From positions 44,808-108,807 of the forward strand of contig CALFJG010000020.1 of assembly GCA_937877625.1 (NCBI GenBank): a DNA stretch of 64,000 nt, given 5' to 3'. The notes under the pieces were generated by a model, which was given only the letters and a program-made list of their open reading frames with translations, was not told the origin of the DNA and made no database searches. This DNA comes from an uncultured Prevotellaceae bacterium. Its GTDB lineage: Bacteria > Bacteroidota > Bacteroidia > Bacteroidales > Bacteroidaceae. The position numbers and the translations under genes were made by a program. This document shows, piece by piece, positions 44,820 through 53,872 of this stretch (the stretch's first letter is position 1; each line of letters starts with the position of its first letter).

Positions 44820-46112
44820 ATGGAATACCTTGAAGCCGAACAATACCTCTTTCAGATTGCCCCGCTGTTTCAGCAGCGTGGCAAAGGGGCTTATAAGCCC
44901 GGCTTGGGTACGTCAGTGCGCCTCGACCAGCATTTCGGGCGGCCTCATCTTACCTACCACACCATACACGTCGGCGGCACAAACGGAAAAGGTTCCGTGG
45001 CGCATCTCTTGGCAGCCATTCTTCAGGCACAGGGCTACAACGTAGGGCTTTACACATCGCCTCATTTGCTTACCTTTCGCGAACGTATCCGTGTCAACGG
45101 CCAGATGATTCCAGAGGAGCGCGTAGTAAAGTTTATCGAAGACGAGCGCGCGTTTTTCGAGCCTTTGCACCCGTCGTTCTTTGAGCTCACCACGGCATTG
45201 GCGTTCCTATACTTCAAAGAATGTAGAGTGGATGTTGCCGTGATAGAAGTGGGGCTCGGTGGACGCTTAGACTGTACCAATATCATCCGCCCCGACCTAA
45301 GCATAATTACCAACATCGGCCTCGACCACACAGACCTCCTCGGGAATACACGCTCCGATATAGCCCGTGAAAAGGCCGGTATTATCAAGCGCGGTGTTCC
45401 CGTAGTGATAGGCGAGACAAGCGATGAAACGTTCGGTGTGTTTCGAGCCACAGCCGAGGTGGTTGCTGCCCCGCTATTCTTCGCTCAGACCGAGGGCGTG
45501 TTGCGACATAGCGAGACGCACCCCGACCGTAATATCTACGACACCACCGACTACGGTACTCTTTCCAGCCCCCTCAGCGGCACGGTGCAGGTCCACAACG
45601 CCCGGACGGTGCTCGCCGCCCTGCGCCACCTGCCACAACGCATAACGGCAGAGGCTGTTCAGCAAGGCTTTGCACAGGTGTGTAGCCTGACGGGCTTGCG
45701 AGGTCGGTGGGAGCACCTCGCGCAACAGCCCGAGGTAGTTTGCGACACCGGGCACAACGCCCACGCCTGGGAAAACCTCGGAGCGCGGCTCTCGCTTGAG
45801 ACCGCCCACCGACACCTGCACGTCGTCTTCGGGATGAGTGGCGACAAAGACACCGCAAATGTGCTTAAAAATATCCCCCAAACCGCCACGTGCTATTTTA
45901 CACAAGCCTCTGTGCGCCGAGCCTTGCCGGCAACAGACTTAAAAGCCTTGGCAGCCGAATATCATCTCAATGGCGAGGCTTACGACAGTGTCGCACAGGC
46001 CTATCAGACGGCCTTGCAGGCGGCATCACCCAACGACCTCGTCTTCGTTGGCGGTAGCACATTTGTCGTGGCAGACCTCTTGCAACACCTGTCCGAAAAA
46101 AATATGACATAA
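44820..46112 (+). CDS. folC: Folylpolyglutamate synthase / dihydrofolate synthase
   Basis: A 430-residue Mur-ligase-fold enzyme that adds glutamate to dihydropteroate and to folates. The P-loop Gly-Gly-Thr-Asn-Gly-Lys-Gly-Ser-Val is at about residues 43-51, the conserved Gly-Leu-Gly-Gly-Arg-x-Asp-x-Thr-Asn near 145-155, and Gly-Leu-Asp-His further on. Asp-Thr-Gly-His-Asn near residue 310 is the C-terminal domain hallmark. Length is normal. Single gene with a terminator at 46199-46230. Confidence 0.94.
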   Translation: MEYLEAEQYLFQIAPLFQQRGKGAYKPGLGTSVRLDQHFGRPHLTYHTIHVGGTNGKGSVAHLLAAILQAQGYNVGLYTSPHLLTFRERIRVNGQMIPEERVVKFIEDERAFFEPLHPSFFELTTALAFLYFKECRVDVAVIEVGLGGRLDCTNIIRPDLSIITNIGLDHTDLLGNTRSDIAREKAGIIKRGVPVVIGETSDETFGVFRATAEVVAAPLFFAQTEGVLRHSETHPDRNIYDTTDYGTLSSPLSGTVQVHNARTVLAALRHLPQRITAEAVQQGFAQVCSLTGLRGRWEHLAQQPEVVCDTGHNAHAWENLGARLSLETAHRHLHVVFGMSGDKDTANVLKNIPQTATCYFTQASVRRALPATDLKALAAEYHLNGEAYDSVAQAYQTALQAASPNDLVFVGGSTFVVADLLQHLSEKNMT

Positions 46113-46198
46113 AGCGCATCGCCACCTGCGTTCCGCTCACAGAGGCGGAGAAGTGTGGCAGGAACTCTTCATTGTTAAGGGTGATTTAAGTGAATGGG

Positions 46199-46230
46199 TG
46201 CGGCTATCTTCGCGGTAGCCGCATTTTTTT
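46199..46230 (+). terminator. Rho-independent terminator after folC
   Basis: Perfect 8-bp stem TGCGGCTA/TAGCCGCA with a 9-base loop followed directly by seven T (46224-46230). About 87 bases after the folC stop. Confidence 0.85.
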
Positions 46231-46238
46231 GCGCAAAG

Positions 46239-46288
46239 TGCCGAAGAATTTGTAACAAGATGCCGAAGAATTTGTAACAAGATGCCGA
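46239..46288. repeat. 22-bp tandem repeat (two full units plus a start of a third)
   Basis: A 22-base unit beginning TGCCGAAGAATTTG occurs at 46239-46260 and again, identically, at 46261-46282; a third copy begins (TGCCGA) and then diverges. It lies between the folC terminator and the palindromic element. Confidence 0.85.
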
Positions 46289-46303
46289 TGAAGAAAATAC
46301 AAA

Positions 46304-46415
46304 GTCCGACTAAGAATTCAAAGTGTGACTATATTTTAAGAAATATAATTTATATTTTTATAAATATAGGTTATGTTTGTGAAAATATAGTCACACTTTG
46401 AATTCTTAGTCCGAC
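46304..46415. repeat. AT-rich palindromic intergenic element, copy 2
   Basis: 112 bp with nearly perfect terminal inverted repeats: the left arm GTCCGACTAAGAATTC continues into AAAGTGTGACTATATT, and the right end is its reverse complement with one mismatch, giving about 32 paired bases. The centre (ATATAATTTATATTT, TATAAATATA) matches copy 1 at 17223-17355. No coding capacity. Located upstream of serC. Confidence 0.8.
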
Positions 46416-46562
46416 CTTGTTTCTTTTTTGTTGGGTGCAAGAAAAAGAAAATACCGATGGTTCAAAAAAAATAAACCGTTGAGGAGCGTTAAAAGGCAAA
46501 AATATCCTACTTTCGCGGTGTTAATTCAAACAATAACAAACTAATCTTTTTTTCTAAGACCT

Positions 46563-47624
46563 ATGAAGAAATACAATTTCGGTGCGGGACCCTCCATCCT
46601 CCCGCAAGAAGTAATGGCTGCCGTGGCCGATGCTTGTCGTGACTTTAACGGATTGTCGCTAATGGAGATTAGCCACCGCAGCAAGGACTGGCAGGCGGTG
46701 ATGGACGAGACCGACGCGCTCTTTCGCGAGGTGCTCGGCGTACCCGACGGCTATAGCGTAGTGTTCCTCGGAGGCGGCGCAAGCCTCCAGTTCTGTATGG
46801 TGCCCTACAACCTGCTCGAAACGAAAGCCGCCTATCTCAACACCGGCGTGTGGGCAAAGAAAGCCCTCAAGGAGGCCAAGGGATTTGGAGAGGTAGTAGA
46901 AGTGGCCAGCAGTGCCGATGCTAACTACACCTTTATCCCGAAGGACTACGACATCCCCGCCGATGCCGACTACTTCCACATCACCACGAACAACACAATA
47001 TACGGCACGGAGATACGTCGCGACCTCGACAGCCCCGTTCCCTTGGTTGCCGATATGTCGAGCGACATATTCTCTCGCCCCGTTGACGTAAGCAAGTACG
47101 GCATGATATACGGCGGTGCGCAAAAGAATTTGGCAATGGCCGGCGTGACTTTCGTTGTGGTGAAAAACGACTTGCTCGGCAAGGTAAGCCGTGCCATACC
47201 CACGATGCTTGACTACCGCACCCACATCGACAAAGGCTCTATGTTCAACACCCCGCCCGTGGTGTCTATTTACAGTGCTTACAAGAACCTGCAGTGGATA
47301 AAGAAGATGGGCGGCACCGAGGCGATGCAACGTCGCGCCGAGGCACGTGCCGACCTCCTCTACGGCGAGATAGACCGCAACCGCCTCTTTGTAGGCACCG
47401 CCAACGAAGAAGACCGCTCGCTGATGAACATCTGCTTCGTCCTCAAAGACGAATATAAAGAGCTTGAGAAAGACTTCTTCGACTTCGCCACCGCACGTGG
47501 CATGGTGGGCATCAAAGGCCACCGCAGCGTAGGCGGCTTCCGAGCCAGTTGTTACAACGCTATGGAACTCGACGGCGTACAAGCACTCGTGGCTTGTATG
47601 AAAGAATACGAAGCACAACACTAA
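46563..47624 (+). CDS. serC: Phosphoserine aminotransferase
   Basis: A 353-residue class V PLP aminotransferase converting 3-phosphohydroxypyruvate to phosphoserine. It starts with the family's Asn-Phe-Gly-Ala-Gly-Pro-Ser, has Gly-Gly-Gly-Ala-Ser-Leu-Gln-Phe near residues 76-83, and the PLP lysine in Tyr-Gly-Gly-Ala-Gln-Lys-Asn. Near the C terminus Gly-His-Arg-Ser-Val-Gly-Gly-Phe-Arg-Ala-Ser is typical. It is followed by serA, the preceding enzyme of serine synthesis. A TACTTTCG word at 46508 is a poor -7 match. Confidence 0.95.
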   Translation: MKKYNFGAGPSILPQEVMAAVADACRDFNGLSLMEISHRSKDWQAVMDETDALFREVLGVPDGYSVVFLGGGASLQFCMVPYNLLETKAAYLNTGVWAKKALKEAKGFGEVVEVASSADANYTFIPKDYDIPADADYFHITTNNTIYGTEIRRDLDSPVPLVADMSSDIFSRPVDVSKYGMIYGGAQKNLAMAGVTFVVVKNDLLGKVSRAIPTMLDYRTHIDKGSMFNTPPVVSIYSAYKNLQWIKKMGGTEAMQRRAEARADLLYGEIDRNRLFVGTANEEDRSLMNICFVLKDEYKELEKDFFDFATARGMVGIKGHRSVGGFRASCYNAMELDGVQALVACMKEYEAQH

Positions 47625-47631
47625 ACCAAAC

Positions 47632-47683
47632 AGAGTTTCTGGGTAGGTCGGATTGACGACTATTCCCGGAAACTCTTCTTTTT
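47632..47683 (+). terminator. Hairpin with T tract between serC and serA
   Basis: A 12-bp stem with one G-T pair (47632-47643 with 47665-47676) closes a 21-base loop and is followed by CTTTTT (47678-47683). It begins 8 bases after the serC stop and ends 18 bases before the serA ATG. It may cut read-through into serA or protect the serC message. Confidence 0.6.
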
Positions 47684-47701
47684 ACAAAAAACAAGTATCC
47701 T

Positions 47702-48619
47702 ATGAAAGTATTAGTTGCTACCGAGAAGCCCTTTGCAGCCGCCGCTGTGGAAGGAATAAGAAAAGAAACAGAAGCCGCGGGCAACGAGTTGGTACTCCTG
47801 GAAAAATATACCGAGAAATCGCAGTTGCTCGCAGCCGTGGCCGATGTCGATGCTATTATCATCCGCTCGGACAAGATAGACGCCGAGGTACTCGCTGCCG
47901 CAAAGAACCTGAAGATTGTCGTGCGCGCCGGTGCCGGCTACGACAACGTAGATCTTGCCGCCGCAACACAGCACGGCGTAGTGGTGGAAAATACGCCCGG
48001 GCAAAACGCTAACGCCGTGGCAGAACTCGTCTTTGGCCTCTTGGTAAGTGCCGTGCGCGGTTTCTATAACGGCAAGGCAGGTACCGAGCTGCTTGGAAAG
48101 AAACTCGGCATACTGGCTTTTGGCAATGTGGGACGCAACGTGGCTCGCATAGCCAAAGGCTTCGGAATGGATGTTTACGCTTACGATGCTTATTGCCCCG
48201 CCGATGTGATAGAGGCAGCAGGGGTCAAGGCCGTAGCGTGTCAGGACGCGCTCTTTGAACAGTGCGATGTGGTTTCGCTCCATATTCCCGCTACGCCCGA
48301 GACGAAGCAGAGTATAGGCTACGACCTCGTCGGAAAGATGCAGCAAGGCGGTGTGTTGGTGAACACCGCACGCAAAGAAGTCATCGACGAGTCCGGCCTG
48401 CTGCGTCTAATGAGCGAACGCCCCGACCTGCGCTTCGTCACAGATATCAAGCCCGATGCCGACGCCGACTTCCAAGCCCTGGAAGGCCGCTATTTCAGCA
48501 CGCCGAAAAAGATGGGCGCACAAACAGCTGAAGCCAATATCAACGCAGGTCTTGCTGCCGCAAAACAAATCACCGCATTCTTCAACGACGGCTGCACCAA
48601 GTTCCAAGTGAATAAGTAA
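47702..48619 (+). CDS. serA: D-3-phosphoglycerate dehydrogenase (short form, no ACT domain)
   Basis: A 305-residue D-isomer 2-hydroxyacid dehydrogenase, first enzyme of serine synthesis. It contains Val-Arg-Ala-Gly-Ala-Gly-Tyr-Asp-Asn-Val-Asp, the nucleotide motif Gly-x-Val-Gly-Arg-Asn-Val near residue 140 and the Asn-Thr-Ala-Arg region. The usual catalytic His segment is replaced by a Lys-rich C terminus (Pro-Lys-Lys-Met-Gly-Ala-Gln-Thr), which is common in Bacteroidota short SerA. Length is that of the type III form. It follows serC with a hairpin between. Confidence 0.9.
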   Translation: MKVLVATEKPFAAAAVEGIRKETEAAGNELVLLEKYTEKSQLLAAVADVDAIIIRSDKIDAEVLAAAKNLKIVVRAGAGYDNVDLAAATQHGVVVENTPGQNANAVAELVFGLLVSAVRGFYNGKAGTELLGKKLGILAFGNVGRNVARIAKGFGMDVYAYDAYCPADVIEAAGVKAVACQDALFEQCDVVSLHIPATPETKQSIGYDLVGKMQQGGVLVNTARKEVIDESGLLRLMSERPDLRFVTDIKPDADADFQALEGRYFSTPKKMGAQTAEANINAGLAAAKQITAFFNDGCTKFQVNK

Positions 48620-48634
48620 ACAAACGACGTTATT

Positions 48635-49882
48635 ATGGCCACAATAAAACCCTTTCGCGGTTTGCGCCCCCCGCGCGAACTCGTGGAGCGCGTAGAGAGC
48701 CGCCCCTACGATGTGCTGGAGAGCGACGAGGCGCGCCTCGAGGCGGGCGACAACGAGATGTCGCTCTACCATATCATTAAGCCGGAGATAGATTTCCCTG
48801 AAGGCACGAGCGAGTACGACCCGCGTGTGTACGAAAAAGCCGCCGAGAATTTCCAAAAATTCCAAGACAAAGGCTGGCTCGTGCAAGACGACAAAGAGAT
48901 GTACTACATTTACGCCCAAACGATGAACGGGCGCACACAGTACGGACTTGTCATCGGCGCACACACAAAAGACTATCAGACGGGGCTTATCAAGAAGCAC
49001 GAACTCACACGTCGCGACAAAGAAGAAGACCGTATGAAGCACGTGCGCGTAAACAACGCCAACGTAGAGCCCGTGTTCTTTGCCTATCCCGACAACGACG
49101 TGCTCAATAGCCTTATTATGCGCTACGCCGCCACGACTCCCGAGTACGACTTCATTGCTCCTATCGACGGCTTCCGCCATCAGTTCTGGCTCGTTGCCGA
49201 CGATGCCGACATCGCCACGATAACAGCAGAATTTGCCAAGATGCCCGCACTCTACATCGCCGACGGCCACCACCGCAGTGCTGCCGCAGCACTCGTGGGC
49301 GCGGAGAAAGCCGCTCAAAACCCCGAAAACAAAGGCACAGAAGAGTACAACTACTTTATGGCCGTGGCGTTTCAAGCCTCGCAACTGACGATTCTCGACT
49401 ACAACCGCGTGGTGCGCGACCTCAACGGCCTCACCAACGAGCGGTTTTTGGAGTGCCTCGCAGAGAATTTTGTAGTAGAGGAGAAAGGTGCGCAGAACTA
49501 TAAACCCGCACGCCTCCACGAGTTCTCGCTCTATCTTGACGGTACGTGGTATAGCCTCACGGCACGCCCCGGCACATACAAAGAAGACGACCCCATCGGC
49601 GTGCTCGACGTGGACATCTCCTCGCGCCTTATCCTCGACAAGATCCTCGGCATAACAGACCTGCGCTCGGACAAACGCATAGACTTTGTGGGCGGCCTGC
49701 GCGGGCTCGACGAACTCAAGCGGCGCGTGGATAGCGGAGAGATGCGAATGGCACTGGCACTCTATCCCGTGACGATGCAACAGATAATGGACATTGCCGA
49801 CAGCGGCAACATTATGCCGCCGAAAGCCACCTGGTTCGAGCCGAAACTGCGCAGCGGATTAGTAATCCATAAGCTGAGTTAG
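48635..49882 (+). CDS. DUF1015 family protein
   Basis: A 415-residue cytoplasmic protein. The N terminus Lys-Pro-Phe-Arg-Gly-Leu-Arg-Pro, the Pro-Tyr-Asp-Val segment and Ile-Ala-Asp-Gly-His-His-Arg near residue 208 are DUF1015 signatures. Close linkage to serC and serA (15 bases after serA) is common in Bacteroidales and in other phyla, so a role linked to serine metabolism is likely; some relatives have been proposed as serine kinases, which I cannot confirm by reading. Confidence 0.9.
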   Translation: MATIKPFRGLRPPRELVERVESRPYDVLESDEARLEAGDNEMSLYHIIKPEIDFPEGTSEYDPRVYEKAAENFQKFQDKGWLVQDDKEMYYIYAQTMNGRTQYGLVIGAHTKDYQTGLIKKHELTRRDKEEDRMKHVRVNNANVEPVFFAYPDNDVLNSLIMRYAATTPEYDFIAPIDGFRHQFWLVADDADIATITAEFAKMPALYIADGHHRSAAAALVGAEKAAQNPENKGTEEYNYFMAVAFQASQLTILDYNRVVRDLNGLTNERFLECLAENFVVEEKGAQNYKPARLHEFSLYLDGTWYSLTARPGTYKEDDPIGVLDVDISSRLILDKILGITDLRSDKRIDFVGGLRGLDELKRRVDSGEMRMALALYPVTMQQIMDIADSGNIMPPKATWFEPKLRSGLVIHKLS

Positions 49883-50024
49883 CCGTAGCAGAGAGTACTG
49901 TCATATCAACGGCGGCGAGGAGGTGGTGCGCGAAGGTATCGTTACGCTTCCCTCCACACTCTGGCGCAAATACCGACGCTTGCAGCAGATGAAAAAACCG
50001 CCGATGATTGTACGGACTACGTAG
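49878..50024 (+). pseudogene. Start-less open frame, possible gene remnant
   Basis: After the DUF1015 stop, one frame stays open for ~48 codons and reads like real protein (Cys-His-Ile-Asn-Gly-Gly-Glu-Glu-Val-Val-Arg-Glu-Gly, then Pro-Ser-Thr-Leu-Trp-Arg-Lys-Tyr) to a TAG at 50022. It has no ATG before its last third; GTG codons near 49920 are the only candidates. Family not recognised. It could be the tail of a lost gene or chance. Confidence 0.25.
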
Positions 50025-50113
50025 ATTTATACCTAATCGCTAAACACAAAACACCGTACGACCGCTATTTGCTCTTGTGGTCGTGCTATCATCAAAAAAA
50101 CTAACCTCAACAC

Positions 50114-51448
50114 ATGAAAACCAACGAAATCTTGGCCTCCCTTGAAGCCAAGCACCCAGGCGAAAAGGAATTCTTACAAGCCGTTCGCGAGGTGCTGCTG
50201 TCCATTGAGGACGTTTACAACGAACACCCCGAGTTTGAGCGCGCCAAGCTCATCGAACGCCTTGTAGAGCCCGACCGTATCCTTACCTTCCGCGTGCCGT
50301 GGACCGACGACAACGGCGAGGTGCACGTTAATATCGGCTATCGCGTGCAGTTCAACAATGCTATTGGCCCCTACAAAGGCGGCATACGCTTCCACCCCAG
50401 TGTAAACCTAAGCATCCTAAAGTTCCTGGGCTTCGAACAGACGTTCAAAAACGCCTTGACCACCCTGCCTATGGGCGGTGCTAAAGGCGGTAGCGACTTC
50501 GCCCCACGCGGACGCAGCGATGCTGAAATTATGCGCTTCTGCCAGGCATTTATGCTTGAACTGTGGCGCAACATTGGGCCTGATATGGACGTCCCCGCCG
50601 GCGATATCGGCGTAGGTGGACGCGAGGTGGGCTATCTCTTCGGTATGTACAAGAAACTTGCCCGCGAACACACCGGCACCCTCACCGGAAAAGACCTCAC
50701 CTTTGGCGGTAGCATACTTCGCCCCGAGGCCACTGGTTTTGGCGCTTTGTATTTCGTAGAACAGATGCTGGCCGATATAGGACAGAACATCACCGGCAAA
50801 ACGGTAGCCGTTAGCGGCTTTGGCAACGTGGCATGGGGTGCTGTGACGAAAGCCACAGAACTGGGGGCGAAAGTCGTGACGCTGAGCGGACCCGACGGCT
50901 ATGTGTACGACCCCACAGGTGTGAGCGGCGAGAAGATAGACTACCTCTTAGACTTACGCCTCAGCGGTGAAGACATCGTAGAACCCTACGCTGAACGCTA
51001 TCCCGAGGCAACATTCTTCCCCGGTAAAAAGCCCTGGGAGCAGAAAGTGGACATCGCTTTGCCCTGCGCCACACAAAACGAACTCAACGAAGCCGATGCT
51101 AAACAACTGGTGGACAACGGCGTGATGCTCGTGGCCGAGGTGAGCAATATGGGGTGTACCGCAGAAGCCGTAGATTACTTTATAGCACAGCGCACACCGT
51201 TTGCTCCGGGTAAGGCCGTGAACAGCGGCGGCGTTGCCACAAGCGGCCTCGAAATGACGCAGAATGCTATGCATATTTCCTGGAGTGCCGAAGAGGTGGA
51301 CGACCGCCTGCACCGTATTATGCACGACGTTCACGCGCAGTGTCTGAAATACGGACGCGAGGGAGATTACATCAACTACGTGAAAGGTGCTAATATCGCA
51401 GGCTTTATGAAGGTGGCGCATGCGATGATGGGACAAGGTGTTATCTAA
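50114..51448 (+). CDS. gdhA: NADP-specific glutamate dehydrogenase
   Basis: A 444-residue hexameric enzyme that forms glutamate from 2-oxoglutarate and ammonium. Clear motifs: Gly-Pro-Tyr-Lys-Gly-Gly-Ile-Arg-Phe-His-Pro, the catalytic lysine region Met-Gly-Gly-Ala-Lys-Gly-Gly-Ser-Asp, and the Rossmann motif Gly-Phe-Gly-Asn-Val-Ala. Size and Lys/Ser pattern fit the NADP-dependent 445-residue class. Single gene ended by a hairpin at 51525-51560. It complements glnN for ammonium assimilation. Confidence 0.95.
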   Translation: MKTNEILASLEAKHPGEKEFLQAVREVLLSIEDVYNEHPEFERAKLIERLVEPDRILTFRVPWTDDNGEVHVNIGYRVQFNNAIGPYKGGIRFHPSVNLSILKFLGFEQTFKNALTTLPMGGAKGGSDFAPRGRSDAEIMRFCQAFMLELWRNIGPDMDVPAGDIGVGGREVGYLFGMYKKLAREHTGTLTGKDLTFGGSILRPEATGFGALYFVEQMLADIGQNITGKTVAVSGFGNVAWGAVTKATELGAKVVTLSGPDGYVYDPTGVSGEKIDYLLDLRLSGEDIVEPYAERYPEATFFPGKKPWEQKVDIALPCATQNELNEADAKQLVDNGVMLVAEVSNMGCTAEAVDYFIAQRTPFAPGKAVNSGGVATSGLEMTQNAMHISWSAEEVDDRLHRIMHDVHAQCLKYGREGDYINYVKGANIAGFMKVAHAMMGQGVI

Positions 51449-51524
51449 CCGTTCCTCGCTTGCAGAAAAGCGCACCTTCGTTCTCCGCGTTTAGCCTAAG
51501 TAAATCATCTAAGGCGTAACAAAA

Positions 51525-51560
51525 AACGCTATGCTTATTCCATCAAGTAAGCATAGCGTT
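51525..51560. terminator. Bidirectional hairpin terminator between gdhA and the SGNH gene
   Basis: Perfect 13-bp stem AACGCTATGCTTA/TAAGCATAGCGTT with a 10-base loop, A-run on the left and T-rich on the right, sitting between two convergent genes. Confidence 0.8.
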
Positions 51561-51617
51561 GTTTTGTGCGTCGCCTCGCAACGGCGAAAAGATTGGCGTG
51601 AATGGTTTGGAAGAAAA

Positions 51618-53732
51618 CTACTTTACGAAGACTTTTTTACCATCCACGATATAGATACCCGGAGCACTCGCAGAGGAGTGAGCGCGCCCTGATAAATCAT
51701 AAATGGCAGAGGGTTCGGCTGTTGCAGTAGTTTGTACAACGGGTACGCTTGTTATTATCTTATCCACCAAGGCAAGGGAGAACTGACAGCCCGCATCGGA
51801 ACGATCCAACCCATCCTGCTTGGTGCTCCAGTTGAATATCTTATACGAGTTGGTGGACGTGGTTTGGTTGAACTCTACTTTGCCGAGGTTGGTGCGAATG
51901 ATAAATAATCGCGGCGTGTCGGCATAGGAAAAGAGAAAGCCGCGTGTAGGTACGGTGCCACGCATCTTTATCTGCTGGCCAAAGGTGCAGACGGGATTGA
52001 TGAGTGTGCCGTATTTGCGGTTGATGATGTTGTACGTCACTCCGTCGGGGCGGAGTTCAAACTTCCACATTGAGGCACTATCTACCTCGGCGCGTCCCTC
52101 AAGACCTCCGTTTTTAGCCGTGGCGGTGACATAGCGATTGTCGCGCAACGAGGAACAAATGGTGTACCAGTACTCCACGCTGTCGTTGCTGGCCAGTGGC
52201 TTGTTGAGTGTTTCGCGGAAGGCCGAGGCTTGCTCGGAGAATGTTTCTGTAAAGGCGGCAATCTCTTCGCCCGAGGCATCGCTGTTGAGGATGGCGTAGG
52301 CGGCTTCACACTCGGTGTTGAAGCGTGCCAGACTATCGGGGTGGTACTCTCCCAGACCATCGCCGGCAGGCAGCGTGCCTAACACTGTAATCTTGCATAG
52401 TGCTTCGCGTGCGGCATAGGAAGCGATGAGCGAGTCGGCCTCTTCGTCGGTAACGATGGAGACGTTTTCTTCTTCGAGATAAGGTGCGAGTACTTGTGTC
52501 ATCCGTGCATAGCCTTTGCCGTAGAGGTAATTGCCTGAGAAAAGCGTGCCGTTAGCGACGTTGTTTTTCACGAACGGCGTGTAGGTGTCAATGTATTCTA
52601 CGCCGTCGAGACTGGCAGCCATCGTTTGCAATTCGGTGTTGAAAGGCACGACGCGGTTGGTGTTTGTGGTGGAAGTCGCCGTGGGGTGCAGGCCGAGCAG
52701 GTAGAGCTTTGATGTCGGAGCGAGTTCGCGGATTTTATCCACGACGGAGCGATAACTTTGCACCACGGTGGCTATCTCTGTGGAGCCATTTACATCGGAC
52801 ACGCCAGCGTAGAGCAATATCTTAGCGGGTTGCTCATTGTCGGTGCGCCCTTTTAGGATGATGGGTATCTCAGCCAGCGTGGTGGAGAGCGGTGGTCCGG
52901 GGTATCCCCAGCCTGTGCCACGGCTCTTGATGCGGTCGCACTGGAAGAGTTCATGCCACTCGCCGCCGTGTACCATTTCGTCACCGATAAAAAGCACATC
53001 CGTGCTACGTACCGGTAGCCCGCCGAACGATGTGATACGCATACCATAAGCACCACCTATACCTCCGTTTTGGTTTGTGGCCGATGTGGGGTAAACACAC
53101 GAACTGCCTACATACTTTGCAATGGCGTTACACCAAATACGGTAGCCCTGCATCGTTAGGTGAAGCCCGTCGTAAGACAAACCGCCGCTGGTACTCTGCG
53201 TGATACCGGTGAGAAGCGAATAGAGGTCGATGTATGTAGCACCAAACTCCGTGCAGAGTTCTTTTAACTTTTGGTTCGTTTCCTGTTCCAGAGCCAGTGT
53301 GCGAATACCTACGGCACTCGGCAGGATACTTTGGATATACACCTCAGTACGCGGAGACTCCACAGCGAGGCGCATCAGCATAGAACGGACGTTGGCTTCC
53401 ACGTGGTCGGAAGTGTTGATGCCCGTTGTGCCGAGGTCGTTGGTGCCAATCATTAGGAATAGCTTTGCGGGATGTCCGGCAATGGCTGTTTCAAAGTTTG
53501 CCAGCGTCTCATCGCTCACTGCCCCGCTGTTGCCGCGAGCACGTATGTTGGGATTGCCGAACGCCTCCCACCATTCGTGCATGTTCGTGATGCTGTTGCC
53601 CACGAAGACGATGCTGTTGGTGTCAACACGTAGGGTGGTAAACGCACTATAGCGATGGAGGCGGAACGGTTCGTCGGCCAGAGCCGAAAAGGTGGCCACA
53701 CACAGTGAGAGAAGCAAAATAAAACGTTTCAT
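51618..53732 (-). CDS. Secreted tandem SGNH-hydrolase protein, probable T9SS cargo
   Basis: A 704-residue exported protein (signal peptide ~1-19). Domain 1 (about 35-210) is an intact SGNH esterase: Gly45-Asn46-Ser47, Gly96-Thr-Asn-Asp99, and Asp188-x-x-His191. Domain 2 (about 235-425) repeats the fold but its nucleophile block reads Gly-Asp-Glu (250-252) and no Asp-x-x-His is seen, so it is probably inactive and may bind sugar. Residues ~540-650 look like a beta-trefoil or similar binding module. The end has Tyr-Asp-Leu-Ser-Gly-Arg and Gly-Ile-Tyr-Ile-Val, a T9SS type A sorting tail. Likely removes acyl groups from glycans; the exact substrate is unknown. Confidence 0.8.
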   Translation of the reverse strand: MKRFILLLSLCVATFSALADEPFRLHRYSAFTTLRVDTNSIVFVGNSITNMHEWWEAFGNPNIRARGNSGAVSDETLANFETAIAGHPAKLFLMIGTNDLGTTGINTSDHVEANVRSMLMRLAVESPRTEVYIQSILPSAVGIRTLALEQETNQKLKELCTEFGATYIDLYSLLTGITQSTSGGLSYDGLHLTMQGYRIWCNAIAKYVGSSCVYPTSATNQNGGIGGAYGMRITSFGGLPVRSTDVLFIGDEMVHGGEWHELFQCDRIKSRGTGWGYPGPPLSTTLAEIPIILKGRTDNEQPAKILLYAGVSDVNGSTEIATVVQSYRSVVDKIRELAPTSKLYLLGLHPTATSTTNTNRVVPFNTELQTMAASLDGVEYIDTYTPFVKNNVANGTLFSGNYLYGKGYARMTQVLAPYLEEENVSIVTDEEADSLIASYAAREALCKITVLGTLPAGDGLGEYHPDSLARFNTECEAAYAILNSDASGEEIAAFTETFSEQASAFRETLNKPLASNDSVEYWYTICSSLRDNRYVTATAKNGGLEGRAEVDSASMWKFELRPDGVTYNIINRKYGTLINPVCTFGQQIKMRGTVPTRGFLFSYADTPRLFIIRTNLGKVEFNQTTSTNSYKIFNWSTKQDGLDRSDAGCQFSLALVDKIITSVPVVQTTATAEPSAIYDLSGRAHSSASAPGIYIVDGKKVFVK

Positions 53733-53872
53733 TGAAGCAAATATGAATTTTGTAAGTGACGTGGTAAAAGAATTTGTTTTGACAATAAGGTTATGAGCCT
53801 CGCTTTTGTTAGCTTTTGTTAGCTTTTGTTTAAGGAGTGTGCTATAATAGGGTGGAAACCAAAAAAGCCCCC

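Noticed and set aside
44372..44833. 153-codon open frame upstream of folC
   Set aside because: Phe-rich product of an AT-rich region, no family features, overlaps the folC promoter and start.
46239..46288. CRISPR array
   Set aside because: The units are directly adjacent with no spacers and only two full copies.
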